Below are positions 33,223-42,800 of a stretch of 64,000 nt of DNA, one piece after another. The notes below the pieces were generated by a model. The model made no database searches. It was given only the letters and a program-made list of their open reading frames with translations, and was not told where the DNA came from. The DNA is from DUTS01 sp050951605 (GTDB lineage: Bacteria; Bacillota; Peptococcia; DRI-13; DTU073). The stretch is taken from the NCBI GenBank assembly GCA_050951605.1, contig JBMNJJ010000002.1, positions 62,001 to 126,000 of the forward strand, read 5' to 3'. Positions within the stretch are counted from its first letter, which is position 1. Every line of letters starts with the position of its first letter. A program made the position numbers and the translations under genes.

Positions 33223-34416
33223 ATGTCTGTAGAACGCACTTATCAAGAAATTAATGAGCGAATCAAAGCTGGTAAGGCAGTAGTTTTAACAGCAGAGGAA
33301 GTAATCGGTAAGGTTCGCGAACAGGGAATTACGAAGACAGCAAAAGAAGTAGATGTCGTCACTACAGGGACTTTTAGCCCCATGTGTTCATCAGGAGTTT
33401 TTCTTAATTTTGGTCATACTAAACCACGGATGAGGATGAGCAGGATTTGGTTAAATGATATTCCGGCTTATGCAGGTATTGCCGCTGTGGATGCTTTTTT
33501 GGGCGCAACGGAATTACCGGAGCAGGACCCGCGTAATAGTAATTATCCAGGGGAATTTCGCTATGGTGGGGCCCACGTTATTGAAGATTTAGTTGCCGGA
33601 AAAGCTGTTCAGTTGAAAGCTACCAGTTATGGCACAGACTGCTATCCCCGTACCAAATTAGAAACCACGATCACGCTTGATTTAATTAATGAAGCAATTC
33701 TTTTTAATCCTCGCAATTGTTATCAGAATTATAATTGTGCGGTTAATTCAACTGATCGTCTTATTTATACGTATATGGGAGCATTAAAACCTCATTTGGG
33801 GAATGCTACTTATTCTACTTCCGGTCAATTGAGTCCTCTCTTGAAAGACCCGTATTTCAAAACCATAGGTATTGGTACGCGGATTTTTCTAGGTGGAGGC
33901 ATAGGATATGTAGTTTGGAATGGGACACAGCATTTCCCGAGTTTCCTGAAAGATGAAGAGGGACGGGAATTAACAGGTACAGGGGGAACTCTCTCAGTAA
34001 TTGGTGACCTGAAACAAATGAGCCCGCGGTGGCTTGTGGGCACTAGTTATGTAGGTTATGGGGCTACTTTAACCGTAGGCATGGGAATACCGATCCCCAT
34101 TCTTAATGAAGAAATATTGGTATATGCGGCTAAATCTGATGAAGAGCTTTATACCTCGATTGTCGATTATGGTGATGCTTATCCTCATGGTAAGTCGGAA
34201 GACTTGGGTACTGTGAGTTATGCTCAACTGAAGAGTGGTTCAATTAAGGTGATGGGGAAAAAGGTACCTACTTCTCCTGTGAGCAGTTATTTTAGGGCAC
34301 GAGAGATAGCTAGTATTTTGAAGGCTTGGATGCTGAAAGGAGAATTTTTGTTGGGAGAGCCGAGTCAATTATTGCCCGGACCGGAAAAGGGGTTGACAGG
34401 AAAGTCTTTATCATAA
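33223..34416 (+). CDS. COG1900/DUF39 homocysteine-biosynthesis protein
   Basis: This protein of 397 residues belongs to the DUF39 (COG1900) family. In methanogens it is required, with a NIL-ferredoxin and a COG2122 protein, to form homocysteine from aspartate semialdehyde and sulfide. Conserved cysteines that may carry sulfur are seen in TTGTFSPMCSSGVF (residue 55) and SYGTDCYPRTKLE (residue 140). The Gly-rich IFLGGGIGYVVWNGTQHFP is also typical. GAAGGAGG precedes the ATG. Control by a SAM-I riboswitch directly upstream fits a role in sulfur amino-acid supply. All three genes of the pathway are adjacent here. Confidence 0.88.
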   Translation: MSVERTYQEINERIKAGKAVVLTAEEVIGKVREQGITKTAKEVDVVTTGTFSPMCSSGVFLNFGHTKPRMRMSRIWLNDIPAYAGIAAVDAFLGATELPEQDPRNSNYPGEFRYGGAHVIEDLVAGKAVQLKATSYGTDCYPRTKLETTITLDLINEAILFNPRNCYQNYNCAVNSTDRLIYTYMGALKPHLGNATYSTSGQLSPLLKDPYFKTIGIGTRIFLGGGIGYVVWNGTQHFPSFLKDEEGRELTGTGGTLSVIGDLKQMSPRWLVGTSYVGYGATLTVGMGIPIPILNEEILVYAAKSDEELYTSIVDYGDAYPHGKSEDLGTVSYAQLKSGSIKVMGKKVPTSPVSSYFRAREIASILKAWMLKGEFLLGEPSQLLPGPEKGLTGKSLS

Positions 34417-34442
34417 GGTATGAGAAATATACTGTAACGTTT

Positions 34443-34503
34443 CCCGTTTCGTACTATGTTTATTGTTTTAGCCAGGTACTACCTTGGCTAAAACGGCGGG
34501 ATA
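34443..34503 (+). other. Structured intergenic element in the homocysteine operon
   Basis: GTTTTAGCCA pairs with TGGCTAAAAC (about 34468-34495), and an outer CCCGTTT (34442) can pair with the bases around AAACGGCGGG. No T-run follows, so it looks like a processing or pausing hairpin. No riboswitch class was recognised. Confidence 0.4.
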
Positions 34504-34579
34504 AATCTCGAACTTTGAACCTCGAGAACGTTAAATGCTAGTAGTTTTTTGTGAAAAATGATATAGAGGAGTGAGAAAA

Positions 34580-34981
34580 ATGGCACCGGAAAAAATTGTC
34601 TTACGTTTTTCTGCAGAGACAGCTGATCAACCGATTATTTATCATCTAGCGAAAGATTACAATTTAATTATTAATATACTCAAAGCTTCGATTAATCCTC
34701 ATAAGGAAGGGACGATGGTTTTAGAGTTAACAGGTGAGCGTTATGAGGAAGGAATTCAGTATTTGAAAAAGCAAGGAATTACTGTTCACCCTTTAACTCA
34801 AGAAGTAGTAAGGAATGAAGAAAAATGTACTCATTGTGGTAATTGTACAGCCCATTGTCCTACACAGGCGCTTTTTATCGAGCGTCCGGCGATGGAAGTG
34901 AAATTTAATGGTGATGAATGTGTTGTTTGTTTGATGTGTGTAAAAATTTGTCCTGTACATGCGATGGAGGTTAAGATTTAA
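34580..34981 (+). CDS. NIL-domain [4Fe-4S] ferredoxin of homocysteine biosynthesis
   Basis: Residues 1-75 form a NIL domain (KIVLRFSAETADQPIIYHL...EGTMVLELTGERYEEGI), a small fold also found in methionine transporters. The C-terminus has two cluster motifs: CTHCGNCTAHCPTQAL and CVVCLMCVKICPVHAM. This is the electron-transfer partner of the DUF39 protein in the anaerobic homocysteine route. The ATG at 34580 was chosen because GAGGAG lies eight bases before it. The stop abuts the next start (GTG at 34982), so the genes are translationally coupled. Confidence 0.88.
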   Translation: MAPEKIVLRFSAETADQPIIYHLAKDYNLIINILKASINPHKEGTMVLELTGERYEEGIQYLKKQGITVHPLTQEVVRNEEKCTHCGNCTAHCPTQALFIERPAMEVKFNGDECVVCLMCVKICPVHAMEVKI

Positions 34982-35745
34982 GTGGTGTATGAACCCCGAA
35001 AATACCGTAGTTTTTATAGGGAGAAAGACTTACATCATTTTCAGGTTGTGCTAGAAGAAACAGATTTAGATATTGGTATAGAAAAAAGGCAGTATACTCC
35101 CGGTTTACAAAAGAAGGCAGAGCTTTTTGTTGCGGAACAGCGGCGGATATTAAAAGAATATATTAAAAGGCACCCTGCTTTTTTAACGACTTTGGAACCG
35201 TGGAATCTTGAAGAAGAAAAAAGTTTTGTGGGAGAAAAAGTACCGTTTTCGGTATTGGCTATGTGTGAAGCTTCGCGTCTTGCCGGTGTGGGACCGATGG
35301 CTACCGTAGCCGGTTTTTTTGCTGAGCAAGTGGGTTTGTTTTTGACTCACTTTTCTGAGGATGTGCTTGTAGAAAATGGGGGGGATATTTGGTTGAAGTC
35401 GAGCCGTAAGCGAAAGGTAAGTATTTATGCGGGGACTTCTTCTTTTTCCGAGCAAATAGGGATAGAGATAAATACGCAAGGGTCGTCTTTAGGTATTTGT
35501 ACATCTTCGGGTACAGTGGGCATAGTTTAAGTTTGGGGCGGGCTGATGCTGTGGTGATCCTTGCTCCTTCAGCGGTTTTAGCTGATGCGGTAGCTACAGC
35601 GGCGTGTAATCTGGTGCAGGAAAGTGCTGATTTAGCTAAGGTTGTTACTTGGGCGGTAACGATACCCGGTGTACAGGGCGCGGTAGCTATTTTAGATGAT
35701 AAAATGGCGGTACAGGGTGATATAAAGTTAATTCCTTTGAAGTAA
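34982..35745 (+). pseudogene. COG2122/UPF0280 protein, frameshifted
   Basis: The first frame (182 codons) runs from GTG at 34982 (MVYEPRKYRSFYREKDLHHF) to SLGICTSSGTVG and then stops at 35528-35530. The next frame continues exactly where the family does (GHSLSLGRADAVVILAPSAV...DIKLIPLK, to 35745). GTGGGCATAG at about 35516-35526 lacks one C that would restore the family-like VGHSLS. COG2122 is the third protein of the methanogen homocysteine pathway and is distantly related to ApbE. Whether the break is real or an error is undecided; an intact SAM-controlled operon would argue for error. Confidence 0.75.
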
Positions 35746-35769
35746 AATAATTTAGTGGAGGATTTGTGA

Positions 35770-36554
35770 ATGGAAGAGATCATTAAAGCTGTGATCTTGG
35801 GAGCAATTCAAGGTTTCACAGAATTTTTACCTGTAAGTAGTAGTGGCCATCTGTTGTTGTTTCGTAAGTTGTTTGGCTTAGCGGAAGCGGGCTTACTTTT
35901 AGATACAATGTTACATTTAGGAACTTTAGTAGCGTAGTAGCTGTTTTTTGGCGTGATATTGTGGAAATGATTAAAAAGCCGTTTAGTCATTTAACTCTGC
36001 TGGTAGTGGTGGGCACTATTCCCACAGGGTTAATCGGTATATTGTTCAAAGATTCTTTTGAGGAATTAGCACGCACCGGAGCAATTTTAGGTTGGAGCTT
36101 TTTAGCGACAGGGATTATTCTTTGGCTGGCTGATTATATTAAGGAGAGAGGCTTAAAAGATATGCCTAATGTTTCTTTTAAAGATTCCTTTATTGTCGGT
36201 ACATTACAGGGGATAGCTATTATTCCGGGCATTTCCCGTTCCGGTTTAACCATAGCCGGTTCGTTGTTTCAGGGCATAGATCGGAAGACCGCAGCTAGAT
36301 TTTCTTTTTTGCTTTCTCTTCCGGCTATTTTAGGTGCGGTCGTGGTGCAAAGTGCAGACCTGTTTAAAGGCAATATTGAAGGGATTAGCTTATCTGCTTT
36401 AGCTGTAGGTACTTTGGTGGCAGCTGTTTGTGGCTATATTGCTGTTCGTTGGATGCTAGATATTATTCAGAATAAGTCTTTAAAGGGATTCTCGATTTAT
36501 TTGTGGATAGTAGGTTTTGGTGTACTGTGCGCTCAGTTTATGGGTTGGTTCTAG
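35770..36554 (+). pseudogene. uppP: Undecaprenyl-diphosphatase, frameshifted
   Basis: The enzyme recycles the undecaprenyl carrier for cell-wall synthesis. The N-terminal part has the catalytic QGFTEFLPVSSSGHLLLF. The frame stops at TAG-TAG (35935) after MLHLGTLVA. The following frame resumes with VAVFWRDIVEMIKKPFSHL and contains the second active-site motif IPGISRSGLTIAG and several membrane helices. One missing G (GCGTAGTAG for GCGGTAGTAG) would restore a normal protein of about 261 residues. UppP is usually needed for growth unless a second copy exists, so an assembly error or a paralogue elsewhere is expected. Confidence 0.8.
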
Positions 36555-36580
36555 TAGAAAAATTAATAAATCTTAATTAA

Positions 36581-36628
36581 AAAGAGATATTATGCCTGTT
36601 CATTAGTACAGCATAATATCTCTTTATT
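36581..36628 (+). terminator. Terminator after uppP
   Basis: AAAGAGATATTATGC and GCATAATATCTCTTT form a 15-base perfect stem with T-rich flanks. Confidence 0.85.
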
Positions 36629-36679
36629 CTTTATATAGCAAAATATAGCAGAAAAATGACAAAAATAGCCGAGTTATGA

Positions 36680-36726
36680 TTGACCAATATCTTAATTACG
36701 TTTATAATAAACTTAATTAAGATATT
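36680..36726 (+). promoter_or_regulatory. Promoter of the giant gene with embedded 13-base inverted repeat
   Basis: TTGACC (36680-36685) and TATAAT (36703-36708) are 17 bases apart. AATATCTTAATTA (36686-36698) fills the spacer, and its exact complement TAATTAAGATATT (36714-36726) covers the start-site region. The repeats therefore bracket the -10 box, as expected of a repressor operator. Confidence 0.65.
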
Positions 36727-36807
36727 TTTAAATTGTTTTATATTGTCTAAAAGATAAACTTGCTACGGGGTAAGAAAGAGCGTAAAAAGAAGAGGGGGGT
36801 TATGTAA

Positions 36808-39800
36808 TTGAGTAAAGAGATGAAGAGGTTCGGAAAATGGGCATCTTTATGTTTACTATTTATTTTTACTTGTGTATGTAGTGGGGTATTAGCACCACAG
36901 CCAGCCGAAGCTGCAGTAACAGTAGAACAAGCGAAGGCAGCGGGGAAGAGAATAGCGACTAGTCGAGGCCACTCTTTAGCTTTAAAGGCAGATGGCAGTG
37001 TTGTTGCTTGGGGAGATAATGGCTCTGGTCAATGTACAGTACCGGCGGAGGCTCAAAGTGGCGTAGTGTCTATAGCTGCAGGCAGGTCTTATTCACTGGC
37101 ATTGAAAGAAGATGGTACTGTGGTAACTTGGGGGTGGTGTAGCGAAGAAATACCAGTATCAGCTCGAAGTGGTGTCGTGGATATAGTAGCGGGAGAAACT
37201 CACTTTTTAGCTTTAAAAGCAGATGGTAGTGTTGTTGCTTGGGGAAATAATGGCTCTGGTCAATGTACAGTACCGGCGGAGGCACAAAGTAGCGTGGTGT
37301 CTATAGCCGCAGGTACTAATCATTCAATGGCTTTGAAAGCAGATGGCACTGTTGTGATTTGGGGAAGTAGTTTTTTGTGTGATGTACCTGAAGGTTTAAG
37401 TAACGTAGTAGCTATAGATGCGGGTTTTTTGCACTCTATAGCTTTAAAAGCAGATGGTACTGTGGTCGCTTGGGGTGGATATGAAGATGATGGTCCGGTT
37501 TATGTACCTGATGGCTTAAATAATGTTGTTGCTATATCAGCGTGCGGGAGTCATGACTTAGCGTTAAAAGCAGACGGTACAATAGTTGCTTGGGGGGAAA
37601 ACTATTGTGGCGAGAGTAATGTGCCACCGGAGATTCAAGGTAGTGCAGTGGCAATAGCTGCGGGTTTTTGGCATTCAATGGCTCTAAAGTCTGATGGTAC
37701 TGTATATGCTTGGGGACTAAACGTTTCTGGTCAGTGTACTGTACCAGCAGGGCTAAATCTCGCCGGTAGCCTTACTAATCTTACCATCAGTAGTGGTACT
37801 TTATCACCTGCTTTTGATAAAGATACTTTAAATTATATCGTAAATGTAGGAGATATTTCCAGCATTAACATTACAGCCACTTTAGAAAGTTCCAATAATA
37901 TTCTTACTATTAATGGTGAACATCAGACAAGTGGTAGTCCAAAGACAGTAGCTTTAGAACCAGGGCCTAATTCCATTCGAATTGATGTAGATGCAGGAGG
38001 ACTTATTCGTACATATAAAATAATAGTGAATTGCCCAATACCTAATGGTGCATTGATGGAAATTGCTAAGGCAGCGGGGAAGAGAATAGCGACTAGTCGA
38101 GGACACTCTTTAGCTTTAAAGGCAGATGGCAGTGTTGTGGCTTGGGGAGATAATAGCTCTGGTCAATGTACAGTACCGGCGGAGGCTCAAAGTGGTGTGG
38201 TGTCTATAGCTGCAGGCACTAGTTATTCAATGGCATTGAAAGAAGATGGTACTGTGGTAACTTGGGGGTGGTGTAGCGAAGAAATACCGGTATCAGCTCG
38301 AAGTGGTGTCGTGGATATAGTAGCGGGAGAAACTCACTTTTTAGCTTTAAAAGCAGATGGTAGTGTTGTTGCTTGGGGAAATAATGGCTCTGGTCAATGT
38401 ACAGTACCGGCGGAGGCACAAAGTAGCGTGGTGTCTATAGCCGCAGGTACTAATCATTCAATGGCTTTGAAAGCAGATGGCACTGTTGTGGCTTGGGGAG
38501 AAAATTATTTTGGTCAGTGTACTGTGCCTTTAGAAGCTCAAAGTGGAGTAGTAGCAGTATCTGCAGGTTTTAGGCACTCTATGGTCTTGAAGTCCGATGG
38601 TACTGTGGTGGCTTGGGGTGAATATGAAGATGATGGCTCGGCTTATGTACCAGAGGGTTTAAGTAATGTTGTGGCAATATCTGCAGGTGGTAATCATGAT
38701 ATGGCGTTAAAAGCAGACGGTACAATAGTTGCTTGGGGGGAAAACTATTGTGGTGAGAGTAATGTGCCACCGGAGATTCAAGGTAGTGCAGTGGCAATAG
38801 CTGCGGGTTTTTGGCATTCAATGGCTCTAAAGTCTGATGGTACTGTATATGCTTGGGGACTGAACAATGGGCAGTGTGATGTACCTGATGGGCTAAATCT
38901 CGCCGGTAGCCTTACTAATCTTACCATCAGTAGTGGTACTTTATCACCTGCTTTTGATAAAGATACTTTAAATTATATCGTAAATGTAGGAGATATTTCC
39001 AGCATTAACATTACAGCCACTTTAGAAAGTTCCAATAATATTCTTACTATTAATGGTGAACATCAGACAAGTGGTAGTCCAAAGACAGTAGCTTTAGAAC
39101 CAGGGCCTAATTCCATTCGAATTGATGTAGATGCAGGAGGACTTATTCGTACATATAAAATAATAGTGAATTGCCCAATACCTAATGGTGCATTGATGGA
39201 AATTGCTAAGGCAGCGGGGAAGAGAATAGCAACTAGTCGAGGCCACTCTTTAGCTTTAAAGGCAGATGGCAGTGTTGTTGCTTGGGGAGATAATGGCTCT
39301 GGTCAATGTACAGTACCGGCGGAGGCTCAAAGTAGCGTGGTGTCTATAGCTGCAGGCACGTCTTATTCACTGGCATTGAAAGAAGATGGTACTGTGGTAA
39401 CTTGGGGGCGGTGTAGCGAAGAAATACCAGTATCAGCTCGAAGTGGTGTCGTGGATATAGTAGCGGGAGAAACTCACTTTTTAGCTTTAAAAGCAGATGG
39501 TAGTGTTGTTGCTTGGGGAAATAATGGCTCTGGTCAATGTACAGTACCGGCGGAGGCACAAAGTAGCGTGGTGTCTATAGCCGCAGGTACTAATCATTCA
39601 ATGGCTTTGAAAGCAGATGGCACTGTTGTGATTTGGGGAAGTAGTTTTTTGTGTGATGTACCTGAAGGTTTAAGTAACGTAGTAGCTATAGATGCGGGTT
39701 TTTTGCACTCTATAGCTTTAAAAGCAGATGGTACTGTGGTCGCTTGGGGTGAATATGAAGATGATGGTCCGGTTTATGTACCTGATGGCTTAAATAATGT

Positions 39801-42800
39801 TGTTGCTATATCAGCGTGCGGGAGTCATGACTTAGCGTTAAAAGCAGACGGTACAATAGTTGCTTGGGGGGAAAACTATTGTGGCGAGAGTAATGTGCCA
39901 CCGGAGATTCAAGGTAGTGCAGTGGCAATAGCTGCGGGTTTTTGGCATTCAATGGCTCTAAAGTCTGATGGTACTGTATATGCTTGGGGACTAAACGTTT
40001 CTGGTCAGTGTACTGTACCAGCAGGGCTAAATCTCGCCGGTAGCCTTACTAATCTTACCATCAGTAGTGGTACTTTATCACCTGCTTTTGATAAAGACAC
40101 ATACACCTACACAGCCAGTGTAGGTGATAGGGTAAACTCATTGAATGTAACGGCTACAGTAGAAGCAGGTGCACAGCTTTACATAAATGGTGTCTCACAT
40201 ACGAGTGGTCAAGCTAAAGCTGTACCCCTGAATGTGGGTTCCAATACGATAAAAATCGAGGCAAAAATAGCGGGTACAACTCGTACCTACACCCTTACAG
40301 TAACTCGTGCTGCTAGTAATGTTAATTTAAGTGGCTTAAGTACGAGTCCTGGTACATTATCTCCAGCTTTTGCTGCAAGCACGACAAACTATACAGTGAC
40401 CTTAACGACACTTGTTAATAGTATTAGTGTCACTGCTACACCGGCTGATTCCGGTGCTACCGTTAAAATTAATGGTACGGGTGGAGTGGGAGCGCAAACT
40501 GTTTCTGTACCGATAAAAGCCGGTGAAAACTCCATACCTGTTGTCATAACGGGTTGGGATGGTGTTACCAAGAAGACATATACTATTAAAGTTATCAGAC
40601 CTTCTGCTGTTACAGCATTAACAATTAGTAGTGGTACTTTATCACCCGGCTTTAGTCAGGGGACTTTAAGCTATACTGCAAGTGTAGGTGATAGAGTAAA
40701 CTCACTGAACGTAACGGCAACAGTAGAAGCAGGTGCACAGCTTTACATAAATGGTGTCTCACATACGAGTGGAACAGCTAAAGCTGTACCCCTGAAGGTG
40801 GGTTCCAATACGATAAAAATCGAGGCAAAAATAGCGGGTACAACTCGTACCTACACCCTTACGGTAACTCGTGCTGCTAGTAATGTTAATTTAAGTGGCT
40901 TAAGTACGAGTCCTGGTACATTATCTCCAGCTTTTGCTGCAAGCACGTCAAACTATACAGTGACCTTAACGACACTTGCTAATAGTATTAGTGTCACTGC
41001 TACACCGGCAGATAGTGGAGCTACCGTTAAAATTAATGGTACGGGTGGAGTGGGAGCGCAAACTGTTTCTGTACCGATAAAAGCCGGTGAAAACTCCATA
41101 CCTGTTGTCATAACGGGTTGGGATGGTGTTACCAAGAAGACATATACTATTAAAGTTATCAGACCTTCTGCTGTTACAGCATTAACAATTAGTAGTGGTA
41201 CTTTATCACCCGGCTTTAGTCAGGGAACTTTAAGCTACACTGCAAGTGTGGGTGATAGGGTAAACTCACTGAACGTAACGGCAACAGTAGAAGCAGGTGC
41301 ACAGCTTTACATAAATGGTGTCTCACATACGAGTGGAACAGCTAAAGCTGTACCCCTGAATGTAGGCTCTAATAAGATTACAATCGAGGCAAAAATAGCG
41401 GGTACAACCCGTACCTACACCCTTACGGTAACTCGTGCCGCCAGTAATGTTAATTTAAGTGGCTTAAGTACGAGTCCGGGTACATTATCTCCGGCTTTTG
41501 CAGCGGGAACAACAAACTATACAGTGACTTTAACCACACTTGCTAATAGTATTAGTGTCACTGCTACACCAGCGGATTCCGGAGCCAGTATTAAAATTAA
41601 TGGACAAGGTAGTGGAGCAGGTGCACAAACCGTCTCTGTACCGATAAAAGCCGGTGAAAACTCCATACCTGTTGTCATAACGGGTTGGGATGGTGTTACC
41701 AAGAAGACATATACTATTAAAGTTATCAGACCTTCTGCTGTTACAGCATTAACAATTAGTAGTGGTACTTTATCACCCGGCTTTAGTCAGGGAACTTTAA
41801 GCTACACTGCAAGTGTAGGTGATAGGGTAAACTCACTGAACGTAACGGCTACAGTAGAAGCAGGTGCCCAACTTTACATAAATGGTGTCTCACATACGAG
41901 TGGAACAGCTAAAGCCGTACCATTGAATGTAGGCTCTAATAAGATTACAATCGAGGCAAAAATAGCGGGTACAACCCGTACCTACACCCTTACAGTAACT
42001 CGTGCTGCTAGTAATGTTAATTTAAGTGGCTTAAGTACGAGTCCGGGTACATTATCTCCAGCTTTTGCTGCAAGCACGTCAAACTATACAGTGACCTTAA
42101 CGACACTTGCTAATAGTATTAGTGTCACTGCTACACCGGCAGATAGTGGAGCTACCGTTAAAATTAATGGTACAGGTGGAGTGGGAGCTCAAACCGTCTC
42201 TGTACCGATAAAAGCTGGTGAAAACTCCATACCTGTTGTCATAACGGGTTGGGATGGTGTTACCAAGAAGACATATACTATTAAAGTTATCAGACCTTCT
42301 GCTGTTACAGCATTAACAATTAGTAGTGGTACTTTATCACCCGGCTTTAGTCAGGGAACTTTAAGCTACACTGCAAGTGTAGGTGATAGGGTAAACTCAC
42401 TGAACGTAACGGCAACAGTAGAAGCAGGTGCACAGCTTTACATAAATGGTGTCTCACATACGAGTGGAACAGCTAAAGCCGTACCATTGAATGTAGGCTC
42501 TAATAAGATTACAATCGAGGCAAAAATAGCGGGTACAACTCGTACCTACACCCTTACGGTAACTCGTGCCGCCAGTAATGTTAACTTAAGTGGCCTAAGT
42601 ACGAGTCCGGGTACATTATCTCCAGCTTTTGCTGCAAGCACGACAAACTATACAGTGACCTTAACGACACTTGCTAATAGTATTAGTGTCACTGCTACAC
42701 CGGCAGATAGTGGAGCTACCGTTAAAATTAATGGTACGGGTGGAGTGGGAGCGCAAACTGTCTCTGTACCGATAAAAGCCGGTGAAAACTCCATACCTGT

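Noticed and set aside
34326..34541. Plus-strand frame of 71 codons overlapping the end of the COG1900 gene
   Set aside because: It overlaps a conserved gene in another frame and covers the intergenic hairpin; no family resemblance.
36680..36726. Phase-variable invertible promoter
   Set aside because: The inverted arms are only 15 bases apart, too close for a site-specific inversion; an operator is more likely.
37070..39559. Four minus-strand frames of 66-80 codons inside the RCC1 blocks
   Set aside because: They are Pro/His/Leu-rich mirror frames of a repeated coding sequence and three of them recur with the repeat itself.
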